From positions 124,001-188,000 of the IMG/VR virus record IMGVR_UViG_3300038301_000548: DNA of 64,000 bases. One strand, 5' to 3'. Source of the DNA: a virus. The notes below the pieces were generated by a model. The model did no database searches and was not told the origin of the DNA. It saw only the letters and a program-made list of their open reading frames with translations. Shown here one piece after another: positions 53,155-60,875 of this stretch; the first letter of the stretch is position 1; every line of letters starts with the position of its first letter. Both the position numbers and the translations under genes were made by a program.

Positions 53155-56100
53155 TTAAAGGTCATCCTCCACTTCTCGCGAAAGTCTAGAGATGGTCTCC
53201 CCTGGTCGCATTATTGCCAAGAGGGTCTCGTTACTAGGGTTGCTTTGAAAACCGCGGATTGCCTGGCTTAATAGTCGGCATGCCAATATAAAATTATTGC
53301 ATAGCTTCAAAACTTCTTGGAGAAGCTTTGGGTCTTTATTAAATACATACCTTTCTTTTTTCCTTTGTTCCATTACCATAAACCCTCTAAAGGCAACAGC
53401 CCTCCTATGATAATCTTTAAGAGTATTAAGAATTCGTTTAAATTCAAGTTTCTCCGGAGAGATTATATCAAGATCAGCAACACTCTTGCCGCCTTTCATA
53501 GCCCAGAGAAAGGCATCAGCGCGGCTCCATGTTTCTATTCCAGACTCGAAGCAGAATGCCCTCTTTTCTCTCTTTGAAACATGAAGAAAGCCAATATTAT
53601 AAACACCTGGACTCTTCCTATCAGGGTCGCCCCTATCAAGGTCAAACGCACCAAAGTTTAGACCATATATATCACTAAATGAGTTGTCTAGATTCCATTT
53701 AAACTTCTTTACTTCCCCTGGGGCCCCACCAGCCAAGTGATCTTCCATATTCCTCCAAAAAATGTTCTTAATGTTATTGGATATCCTTATCTGATCTCTG
53801 ATTGCTTGCTCAGACGCCTTCCCAATATATTGAGCATTACTCAAGTAACTATAGGCCGTCGAGAATGTCTTTCTACCTGCGCGGTCGTCTTCACCTAGGC
53901 CGTATTTACAATACTCCCCGCCTTTCAGGATAAGTGCAAGGGTATTTCTCAAATCATAGCCATTCTTGATGTTTTTTGCGCCATGGCATGCTGTTTTGGA
54001 TGTCGCGCCTCTTTGAGGTGGCGCGCTGCCGGTTGGAGTTTGCGTATTTGAACCCAGACTCCAACTCTTTATGATTTTTGCAGTATCGCTTTCGTCTCCT
54101 TCAGTATTGGCGCCACTGGTGACCTTGGCCTCCGCGCCGAGCGCCGTGGCAATCTTGCCTTTATCGCCCCATGCAACTCTTGATCCTCTTATATCATAAT
54201 GGACCCATCCATCGTAATAGCCTAGGCCACCCGCGGTGATTTCTCCCGAAGCCATCATATCATTGACGATTTTATAAATCTGAGGGATCGTCTTGGTATT
54301 ACCCTTTGCTGGCTTGATATCCGCAGCTCTACCCAGCATATGTTGTGATGTTGTAGCGCCATTGATGGAGGTATTATAATCTGGAGTTCTATATCCTGAA
54401 CTTATTCCTAAGGCCCCTGTCTTATTACGAATCTTTTCTAGTTCAATGGCCAAGGCTCTAACATTTTTCTTATATTTCTCAGGGACAGGGGTATTATTTT
54501 TATCTTTACACTTAAATTCTTCATACGAAAAGTGTGGCGCACCGGGGATTTTTGTTGTTGTTTTCTTCTTCTGCTCTTCGAGTTGATTCATCATCATAGC
54601 CTTTGGTGATGGCGCATTAGTCCTCAGTACTTCTCCTGTCTTTGTACTCTTTATCTGTGTTGACCCATCCTGGCCATAGGTAGTGGTTGTTGTTGGGTTC
54701 CTCTTTTGTCGTTGTCGAATATTTAAATTATTTTTATCTATTTTTATTTTTAAACCTTTTTTTATTTTCTTATTAAGATTCCTGTAGAACAACATTGTTG
54801 ATTCGAGCTGCCGACACAATTTCTTATAAAATAGGGCCGGGCGCGCCGTTGAATCACTGCAGGCTTTATTGAACAAATCCCTCATATCTGCTTGAACCCG
54901 CTTCGTCTCCGGGGTAAGTTCAACTTTGAGATTCTTTCTATTGATTTCACCAGAGCCCTGTTGCGTATTTTTAGAATACACTGTCATGATCGCTGTTGCG
55001 GCCGCATCGATAACTTTAAAGCTATTTTCAACCCTTTTTTTAATTAGCGTCTCGTCTTCCTTCAGATCCTTTTTGAAATTTTTAAAGTTAATACTAGTTT
55101 TCTTTCCATCGGCTCTTAGAACTTTTAATATGTTCTGAAATTCACGATCCATTTCCTTCGCCTGGATCTCTGTCTCTGTCCAAAGATTATGCACCCACAT
55201 CCCAATTAACAACGCTATCTCCATCGCCTCAATTTTCATCAAACCTTTTGCGATGAGTATTTGTGACGCTTTTGTCAGCCTAGCCCGGGTGGCCGCTGCG
55301 CGCGCAAGAGTGAGTCCTTTGCCCATCTGAAAGGGTAAGGCATACAGGAGTATGTCCCCTAGGATTTCTAGAGATTTCCTAAAGGTCGACTTGGCTTCTT
55401 CTTCGTCTTTCTCTATCCTTTGTCTGGCCCAATTTTGAAACTGCGTTGCTTTCGCGAGTTCTCTTACGGCTATCTTTTTCTGCTCCTCACTACCCTTGGA
55501 TGCGGCAGCCAACGAAGCATTGATGTTTACAAGGAATTCACTACTATAATAATCAATCATCGTCATAAGGTTGGGAAATTTGCTTATATCACCACGAGAG
55601 ACTCCTTCGTTAGAGAAAGGGATATCAAGTATACAGATCATTAAGTGCTTGATCAAGTCATCAGAAAATGTCGAATCAAGCTCTTTAGCACACCCGGCAT
55701 CAGTGCCAGGTTCCGGAGCCATTCCACCTAAGTTAGTCGATTGACCGACAGCTTTCATAAGGGTGTGCACACTTCCACCTCGGCCCCATATCTTGTCAGC
55801 TAGACTTCTAAATTTTGGATCCTTATCAACCCTCGTGTAATATTGGCGCCAATTTTTCCATTGCGGACTGTCTTTTGGTAGACACATCCCCACAACCAGA
55901 CCCATTTCTTTTAAGTACCATTGCTTGGCTCTCAGACCTTCTTCCGTTTTATGCGCAACCTGGTAAGCCTCTATGGTTTTATAACCTTCGCCGCAGTTTC
56001 TGCCGTCCCTCGCGCGGAAGATTTTAAGCTCTCGATCAAAGACTTGAGAAATTTCTTTAGGAGGGTTCTGAGGGTCGTAACCCCCACCGGTCCAATCTTT

Positions 56101-56925
56101 GCCGGTTGTTGTGTCAGCCATGTCGATATCAGTGGAACTGCCTACCATTGTCGGATATTCTGTCAACAATGCGACACCCTCTTCTAGTCCATAACCCACC
56201 GGTGCAGTTCTCAAGGTATTTATGGACCCATCCGAAGCATTTCCGGGGTTATAAGATTTGCTTGTTGCTTTTTTTACCTTTTGGGGCTCTATTTTATTTT
56301 CTGAAGGTTTCCACTTCTTAAAACCTTCCTTGTTTTTAAAAGTGCCCTTAACCCCGACTCTGATAATTTTCCAGACAATATCTAAAAATTCCGAGTTTGC
56401 TTTTCGAAAATACTCATCTTTTAGGTCCGGAAACTCTTCTTGTAGATTTTCTTGTAGATTTTCTAATATTGAAGCTACTAACTTTTTATTTATTTCAATA
56501 AAATTGTCTTTACAAAACTCGTCTTTTATAAATTTTCTAGTTTTTAATACTATTTTTCTTTCTTTTTGGTCAAATTCAGGATCTACAATTGGTCGTAATG
56601 CAGCGCTCCCAGCTATTGGCGCGCCCACACTTGGTAATTTCATAAAAGCTGCCCAGACGATGCGCGCCCCGACGGTAGAATATTTTACGTCAGGCTCTAC
56701 GGTTTTCTCAAGCTGTTTCCATATCCAGTTGCCGGCAGGAGCCACTGTGGCATCCCAAGCCTCTCCTGGCGTTGGGTACATACCCATACTTTTCGAATCT
56801 TGAGATGGATCGACCTCATTTAAGATTATTCTTTGAATTTCTGGGTCATCTTTAAAAGCTGTTTCTAGTTTCTGTTCTAGTTTTAGCTTTTTTAGCTCTT
56901 CTATTATAAATTTTTCTATATTCAT
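53155..56925 (-). CDS. Large protein with M15-type D-Ala-D-Ala peptidase domain (1256 aa)
   Basis: Opens MNIEKFIIEELKKLKLEQ, a class B-like tag. Helical middle with a membrane-like stretch (about 535-575, ALPFQMGKGLTLARAAATRA ... MEIALLIGMWVHNLW). Peptidase domain at about 800-920: GISSGYRTPDYNTSINGATT followed by SQHMLGRAADIKP, and WVHYDIRG, giving the His/Asp/His zinc site of M15_3 (VanY/endolysin-type) carboxypeptidases. The C-terminal 330 residues are helical. Likely a packaged or tail-borne peptidoglycan hydrolase. Confidence 0.85.
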   Translation of the reverse strand: MNIEKFIIEELKKLKLEQKLETAFKDDPEIQRIILNEVDPSQDSKSMGMYPTPGEAWDATVAPAGNWIWKQLEKTVEPDVKYSTVGARIVWAAFMKLPSVGAPIAGSAALRPIVDPEFDQKERKIVLKTRKFIKDEFCKDNFIEINKKLVASILENLQENLQEEFPDLKDEYFRKANSEFLDIVWKIIRVGVKGTFKNKEGFKKWKPSENKIEPQKVKKATSKSYNPGNASDGSINTLRTAPVGYGLEEGVALLTEYPTMVGSSTDIDMADTTTGKDWTGGGYDPQNPPKEISQVFDRELKIFRARDGRNCGEGYKTIEAYQVAHKTEEGLRAKQWYLKEMGLVVGMCLPKDSPQWKNWRQYYTRVDKDPKFRSLADKIWGRGGSVHTLMKAVGQSTNLGGMAPEPGTDAGCAKELDSTFSDDLIKHLMICILDIPFSNEGVSRGDISKFPNLMTMIDYYSSEFLVNINASLAAASKGSEEQKKIAVRELAKATQFQNWARQRIEKDEEEAKSTFRKSLEILGDILLYALPFQMGKGLTLARAAATRARLTKASQILIAKGLMKIEAMEIALLIGMWVHNLWTETEIQAKEMDREFQNILKVLRADGKKTSINFKNFKKDLKEDETLIKKRVENSFKVIDAAATAIMTVYSKNTQQGSGEINRKNLKVELTPETKRVQADMRDLFNKACSDSTARPALFYKKLCRQLESTMLFYRNLNKKIKKGLKIKIDKNNLNIRQRQKRNPTTTTTYGQDGSTQIKSTKTGEVLRTNAPSPKAMMMNQLEEQKKKTTTKIPGAPHFSYEEFKCKDKNNTPVPEKYKKNVRALAIELEKIRNKTGALGISSGYRTPDYNTSINGATTSQHMLGRAADIKPAKGNTKTIPQIYKIVNDMMASGEITAGGLGYYDGWVHYDIRGSRVAWGDKGKIATALGAEAKVTSGANTEGDESDTAKIIKSWSLGSNTQTPTGSAPPQRGATSKTACHGAKNIKNGYDLRNTLALILKGGEYCKYGLGEDDRAGRKTFSTAYSYLSNAQYIGKASEQAIRDQIRISNNIKNIFWRNMEDHLAGGAPGEVKKFKWNLDNSFSDIYGLNFGAFDLDRGDPDRKSPGVYNIGFLHVSKREKRAFCFESGIETWSRADAFLWAMKGGKSVADLDIISPEKLEFKRILNTLKDYHRRAVAFRGFMVMEQRKKERYVFNKDPKLLQEVLKLCNNFILACRLLSQAIRGFQSNPSNETLLAIMRPGETISRLSREVEDDL

Positions 56926-56930
56926 GGTAA

Positions 56931-56938
56931 TAAATAGT
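56931..56938 (-). promoter_or_regulatory. ACTATTTA element before 1256-aa gene
   Basis: ACTATTTA 6 nt before the ATG at 56925, again too near for a normal leader and without a clear Shine-Dalgarno, as in the class A cassettes. Confidence 0.45.
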
Positions 56939-56955
56939 TTTTTTTAGCTATTATA

Positions 56956-57249
56956 TCATCTTAATGAGGGATCTTTACTAGTATTTTTCAATTTTGGTAA
57001 AAAATCTCTTTTAAGTTTAAGCAATTTTTCAAATCTAACCTTTTGTTTGGCATCTGTGTATAAGACTTGTGGTTTTTTATACTGTCCATTGATCAGGAGG
57101 TCATCAAAATTATAAAATTTTGTTTTAGTGGACTTTTTATGCTGGACTTTTATATACAGGGCTTTAAAATTGTATAATTTAGTTTTTTCCTGGGAATTTG
57201 CTGTTGTTACGAAGAAAGAAAATATAAAAAAAGTAAAAATTGCTTTCAT
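56956..57249 (-). CDS. Exported protein with duplicated YNFDDLLINGQYKKP-like motif
   Basis: 97 residues. Signal peptide MKAIFTFFIFSFFVTTANSQ. The mature part repeats a unit twice (KLYNFKALYIKVQHKK and KFYNFDDLLINGQYKK) and ends VRFEKLLKLKRDFLPKL. The second unit recalls a motif I associate with gliding-motility and envelope proteins of myxobacteria and Bdellovibrio-type bacteria. Could be a host-derived envelope component. Recognition is from memory only. Confidence 0.65.
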   Translation of the reverse strand: MKAIFTFFIFSFFVTTANSQEKTKLYNFKALYIKVQHKKSTKTKFYNFDDLLINGQYKKPQVLYTDAKQKVRFEKLLKLKRDFLPKLKNTSKDPSLR

Positions 57250-57277
57250 GTTGGATTAATCTCCGATTTTTGCAAAA

Positions 57278-57622
57278 TTATAAGATTTTAATGTTGCCTG
57301 CTAGAGTAAGTACTGTATTTTTTACTTCTTCTCTTGTTAATTGCTTGTTTTTGGAAAAGATTTCAAATATTTTCTCCAAAAGTGACTTTGCAAATGCATT
57401 ATTTTTATTTTCGTGGCCATCGGGAAGGCTTGAGACAATTTCGTTCACTGCATCAACAGCATATTGACCAAAGTCACCAGTTTCCGAAAGATCCTTTGAT
57501 TCCAAATTGAGTATTTTCAAATATTTTTCTGCTTTTTTGCTTGACTTTGAGCACCCTTTCTTTTTTTTTCCGCCATTCTTAAGAATTTTAAAAACACATT
57601 TACCTTTTTGTTTCCATGGCAT
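57278..57622 (-). CDS. Small helical protein (114 aa)
   Basis: Start at MPWKQKGKCVFKI (57622) because GGAG lies about 10 nt upstream; the open frame continues 8 codons back. Basic N-terminus (NGGKKKKGCSKSSKK) then helices with FGQYAVDAVNEIVSSLPDGHE. No family recognised. Confidence 0.65.
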   Translation of the reverse strand: MPWKQKGKCVFKILKNGGKKKKGCSKSSKKAEKYLKILNLESKDLSETGDFGQYAVDAVNEIVSSLPDGHENKNNAFAKSLLEKIFEIFSKNKQLTREEVKNTVLTLAGNIKIL

Positions 57623-57627
57623 TATTT

Positions 57628-57864
57628 TTACTCTCCATAATTGCAATCACAGGGATCGCATTCGCAAAATTCGCAAAATTCGCAAGTTTGTTGCAACGTC
57701 TCTCCAAAGTTTAGAGAAATTTCTTCAAATATGGCATCTGAGATCTTCTTGTCAACCTCTCTGGCATGATCGTGACCAATTTTCTCTACCATTTCGCTCA
57801 AATTTCTTCTAGCTTCCCATGGTGATAGGGTGTTTTTGTCCATTTCGATACAAATTATGCACAT
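57628..57864 (-). CDS. Small protein with Cys-rich tail (78 aa)
   Basis: Start uncertain (MDKNTLSPWE, 7 codons in, is equally likely). Helical body, then a C-terminus with seven cysteines in 18 residues (TCEFCEFCECDPCDCNYGE), suited to zinc or Fe-S binding. The tail is encoded by a tandem TTCGCAAAA repeat (57660-57683), so it may have grown by slippage. Confidence 0.65.
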   Translation of the reverse strand: MCIICIEMDKNTLSPWEARRNLSEMVEKIGHDHAREVDKKISDAIFEEISLNFGETLQQTCEFCEFCECDPCDCNYGE

Positions 57865-57869
57865 GAAGG

Positions 57870-58643
57870 TTATCTTCGCTTCTCTGGGTTGGCAAAGCCA
57901 ACACCAACTGGCTCATGAGCACCAGGAAAGTATTTTTTACTAGCGCTGACCGGCCTGAATAAAGACTTTTCGCCTCCGATAGCATATTTTTGCCAACCAG
58001 GATAAGCACCTGTCTCCCCAAGAGTGCGGATAAACCAAGAAGCATTCCTTATATAGCTTCTCATATCTCTTATAGATGCTCCAAACTGCCCAGGACGACT
58101 CTCCTGTTCTGGCATGCCACTATTTATATAGGCTTCTATATTGGTGTACTTTCTTTTGGCGACATCTCTCCCGTAGTCATCCCACTTTTCCGCAAAATAA
58201 TCTATCTCATCGGCCGAGAACTTATACCACTTTTGAGGCGCCGCGGAACGTAACAGCTCTTCTTTGATAGTTGATTGGATCTCTCTGTCAGTATAGCCGA
58301 GGCGTAAAGCATACCGGTACGCCCAATCCATAGCGGTCTCTAAGATTTTACCGTTAGAGTCTTTTCTTAAATATAGGTGGTTTCCAGATTCTCCAGTTAC
58401 AGTTAGGACCTGTAAGGACACATACACGGTCGCTATTTTTTCAAGAGCTACTCGTTTTCGACTATTGGGATCGTCTGCTGCTGTTTCTTTTTCAGGTTCA
58501 GCCGGGTTCTGCCCGCCGCCACTGCCTCCCCCTCCTTTATCATCGGGGATCCCACTTTGGCCACCACCCCCATCCAGAGGGTAACTCCCGGGAGCAAGAT
58601 CTTCAGAGATATACTTTCTCCAGTTTTCAAATAATTTCTTCAT
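57870..58643 (-). CDS. Class A tagged cargo protein (257 aa)
   Basis: Starts MKKLFENWRKYISED, the same tag in a diverged form, candidate cut after ISE. A Gly-rich linker (about 25-48) follows, then a folded helical domain with SADEIDYFAEKWDDYGRDVAKRK and a Tyr/Trp-rich end. AAGGAG 12 nt upstream of the ATG. No domain recognised; lies outside the junction-repeat zone. Confidence 0.8.
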   Translation of the reverse strand: MKKLFENWRKYISEDLAPGSYPLDGGGGQSGIPDDKGGGGSGGGQNPAEPEKETAADDPNSRKRVALEKIATVYVSLQVLTVTGESGNHLYLRKDSNGKILETAMDWAYRYALRLGYTDREIQSTIKEELLRSAAPQKWYKFSADEIDYFAEKWDDYGRDVAKRKYTNIEAYINSGMPEQESRPGQFGASIRDMRSYIRNASWFIRTLGETGAYPGWQKYAIGGEKSLFRPVSASKKYFPGAHEPVGVGFANPEKRR

Positions 58644-58712
58644 GGGCTAAAAGGCTCCTTTCCTGACAATATTTTCGCCCTTTCCAAGGCGTTATCGATA
58701 AGCATTACAAGT

Positions 58713-58889
58713 TCATAATCTATTTTTTTGTTCAACCTCTATTTTATGCAAACACAGAATGAGATCATCTCGAAGGCTATTAATCAATTCGGGGCGGTTG
58801 ACATCTTCTCCGGATGGGCTTATAGGATCCTTAAGGGAGTCCATCTCTTCACGAATTAATTTTTCAAGATATATTTTTGTTAATTTCAT
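58713..58889 (-). CDS. Class B tagged small protein (58 aa)
   Basis: MKLTKIYLEKLIREEMDSLKD and a short helical rest ending LHKIEVEQKNRL. AGGAG about 9-10 nt before the ATG at 58889. The tag makes up one third of the protein. Together with the next two genes it forms a run of three class B genes with the same promoter-like element. Confidence 0.7.
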   Translation of the reverse strand: MKLTKIYLEKLIREEMDSLKDPISPSGEDVNRPELINSLRDDLILCLHKIEVEQKNRL

Positions 58890-58917
58890 ATATTACAGCT
58901 CCTTTTGACAGCATAAA

Positions 58918-58925
58918 TAAATAGT
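58918..58925 (-). promoter_or_regulatory. ACTATTTA element before 58-aa tagged gene
   Basis: Context GATACTATTTATTTATGC, 29 nt before the ATG. Shares GATACTATTTA with the element at 59841. Confidence 0.5.
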
Positions 58926-59053
58926 ATCTAAATTTCGAGGTTTCTCAAATTTTTTTGCGGGATTTTTTCTCGTCATAAAGCAGTGCAAGCACAATTGGCA
59001 GGGAAAGGTATACCCGAAACGGTAAAATCCCGTTAAAAGCTTATTCTCGACCC

Positions 59054-59368
59054 TTAGAAGCCAGGTTCACCAAACTTGTCGTCTTCAGCTCCGAGCTTTT
59101 TACTCAATCTCGCCGAATCGCGATAACTTTGGCGGAAGATTTCATCAATCGACCCCATAATGCTAGCATAAGCAATTGCGGCAGACTCGTGATCTGGTCT
59201 CATCTCTTGAAAAACTTCAGCTATTGCAACCGTAATCGCCGCTGTTAAGTCTTCACCGCTGACGCGGCCTGGTATATCCCCTTCTTTCTGAAGAAACTTT
59301 AAAGCTTCCTCTTCTATGATAGTTTGCAATTTGCTTCTGGACATTTTCATGGTGATCTCCTTTTCCAC
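59054..59368 (-). CDS. Class B tagged protein (104 aa)
   Basis: Begins MEKEITMKMSRSKLQTIIEEE; the tag proper may start at MKMSRSKLQ (codon 7) behind AAGGAG. Candidate cuts after IIE or LQKE. The rest is helical and acidic (VAIAEVFQEMRPDHESAAIAYASIM). Unknown function. Confidence 0.75.
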   Translation of the reverse strand: MEKEITMKMSRSKLQTIIEEEALKFLQKEGDIPGRVSGEDLTAAITVAIAEVFQEMRPDHESAAIAYASIMGSIDEIFRQSYRDSARLSKKLGAEDDKFGEPGF

Positions 59369-59372
59369 TCTT

Positions 59373-59380
59373 TAAATAGT
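59373..59380 (-). promoter_or_regulatory. ACTATTTA element before 104-aa tagged gene
   Basis: Context GAACTATTTAAAGAGTGGAA. The trailing AAAGAGT is shared with the element at 59841-59848, so the conserved block is about 15 bp. Confidence 0.55.
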
Positions 59381-59389
59381 TCTCCGCGG

Positions 59390-59818
59390 CTAGTTTGGTA
59401 TCCTCAATTTGGTACCAATTGGCAATCTTCTTGGTGGTATAGGCTTCCCATTACGCAAATTGGCTCGTTGAATTTGTTTCCATTTGCGTGGATCACCCAA
59501 ATATTTCCTGGATAGTTCCCAAAACGTGTCGCCTTTTACAACCGTATGTACATTTGCCGATGATCCTGTGCGACTTTGTGGTTCTACATCTTGGGTTGCA
59601 CTAATTTCTGCCTCCGGTTGTTCGACTTCTTCTTCTGACTTGATTGCTTCTTCTCTTTTTATTCCAAATCTTTCGAAAGCTGCACAAAGCTGCTTAAATA
59701 CATCTTTTAAATACTCAAGATCCGCTAGTCTTTCTTCTGCGCAGCTTTTTTCTTCCATTATTGCTTTAACTGCTTCTTCTGCAATTATTTTTTGCAGTGT
59801 TTTTTTGGAAATTTTCAT
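59390..59818 (-). CDS. Class B tagged LysM protein (142 aa)
   Basis: Starts MKISKKTLQKIIAEEAVKA and continues IMEE. Central acidic linker (KSEEEVEQPEAEISATQDVEPQ). C-terminal LysM domain at about 92-142: VVKGDTFWELSRKYLGDPRK ... IPNxxL-like ending GTKLRIPN, with the Trp-x-x-I-x-x-x-N helix. LysM binds GlcNAc in peptidoglycan, so the processed protein could anchor to the cell wall. AGGAG precedes the ATG. Confidence 0.85.
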   Translation of the reverse strand: MKISKKTLQKIIAEEAVKAIMEEKSCAEERLADLEYLKDVFKQLCAAFERFGIKREEAIKSEEEVEQPEAEISATQDVEPQSRTGSSANVHTVVKGDTFWELSRKYLGDPRKWKQIQRANLRNGKPIPPRRLPIGTKLRIPN

Positions 59819-59839
59819 TAAACGCTCCTATCTGACTCT

Positions 59840-59977
59840 TTAAATAGTATCCTGCTTGTGTAATCCATCACGCAATTTAACCAATTTGGCTATAGCTTCT
59901 CGATTCTTAGCTATAGCCTTCATCAAGTCGATTATTTTTTTTTGAATTTTTTCATGCTCTAGATTAATGTCTTTCAT
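59840..59977 (-). CDS. Small coiled-coil protein (45 aa)
   Basis: MKDINLEHEKIQKKIIDLMK... ending KLRDGLHKQDTI. Heptad-like helix throughout. It starts 6 nt after the thioredoxin-like gene, and its last codons (ACT ATT TAA) are themselves the ACTATTTA element of the next gene. Confidence 0.55.
   Translation of the reverse strand: MKDINLEHEKIQKKIIDLMKAIAKNREAIAKLVKLRDGLHKQDTI
59841..59848 (-). promoter_or_regulatory. ACTATTTA element before LysM gene
   Basis: GATACTATTTAAAGAGTCAG, 23 nt before the ATG at 59818, with AGGAG in the leader. The best-formed member of the series. Confidence 0.55.
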
Positions 59978-59982
59978 AACCG

Positions 59983-60414
59983 TTAATATCTTAACGCCAA
60001 ATAGGAAACAATTCGGCCGGCCCCGATCCGAACTGCTTTGTTTTTATTGTCTGCCCCGACGTGCAGCATTAATGGAACTGTCTTAATGTTCATAATCGCT
60101 GCAACCTCTTGTGCCCACTGTTCATCCATATTGATCCAATGCACTGTGATGTTGAATTTGGCTTGATCAATTGCTGATCTCACGAGGTCGCAACCCCCAC
60201 ACCAATCAGCACCAAACACAACAATCACTTCTTTCCCTCTATTTAACAATGCCCGCAGTTCTGCATTCCCAATATATCGCGAATCTCTACGATACTCCTC
60301 CACTCCATTATATCGCACGACCAATGAAGCGCTTCGATCATTATTATACTCCCAACTGGTACCGCATGATAGTAGCAATATTGCGCTTATAACAGCGCCA
60401 ATAAGTTTTTTCAT
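59983..60414 (-). CDS. Thioredoxin-like lipoprotein
   Basis: 143 residues. Signal peptide with lipobox (ILLLSC, Cys17). Thioredoxin fold with W71-C72-G-G-C75 and cis-Pro114 (KTVPLML). A lipidated periplasmic thiol-disulfide protein, of a type rare in phages; it could reduce or scramble disulfides of envelope proteins or assist the exported proteins of this phage. AGGAGG-like TAGGAGGATT lies 8 nt before the ATG. Confidence 0.85.
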   Translation of the reverse strand: MKKLIGAVISAILLLSCGTSWEYNNDRSASLVVRYNGVEEYRRDSRYIGNAELRALLNRGKEVIVVFGADWCGGCDLVRSAIDQAKFNITVHWINMDEQWAQEVAAIMNIKTVPLMLHVGADNKNKAVRIGAGRIVSYLALRY

Positions 60415-60875
60415 ATATAATCCTCCTAGGTGTTATAATAACTAGGTCGAAAATCTCCGAAATTTTCTGTGTGTGGCGATAACGGGTGTATTAAGCGCGT
60501 GTAGGTGCGTTGCCTACATAGACTTACATTCGGCTACATGTAGGTGCGGGGGAGGGGGGGTAGCACCCCCTACTACATTATCTTACATGTAAGTTTTTTG
60601 TTTACATTTAATTACTTTTAATTACATTCTCTCACAATGTAGGTTGATGTAGGATAGTGTAGATAAAAAAATACCTTTGGTTACATGTAGGGAAGGGTAA
60701 CCAAAGGTAAGACATGTGCGTGGGGTGCACACAGTGTAGGTATGTGTAAGCAGGAACACACATAGCAGCAGGATGTAGTCAAAGGTAGGGCAAGGCACAC
60801 ACCCGATGACATTGTAGGTGCATGTAGGACAAGGTAAGCGATAACCTACCTCATCCTACATGTGGGATGTTTTAT
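60415..60875. repeat. Non-coding block with CTACATGTAG-type palindromes (left cluster)
   Basis: No gene. Palindromes CTACATGTAG (60534-60543) and CTTACATGTAAG (60582-60593), further ACATGT cores at about 60683, 60712 and 60857, and many TGTAGG half-sites, mostly pointing the same way. A perfect 12-bp inverted repeat ACCTTTGGTTAC/GTAACCAAAGGT (60673-60684/60697-60708) encloses one core. A GGGGG-TAGCA-CCCCC hairpin is near 60558. Candidate binding array for a replication, partition or regulatory protein. Confidence 0.75.

Noticed and set aside
57809-58045. Minus-strand 78-aa ORF overlapping the tagged 257-aa gene
   Set aside because: Alternative frame of a well-supported gene; no RBS.
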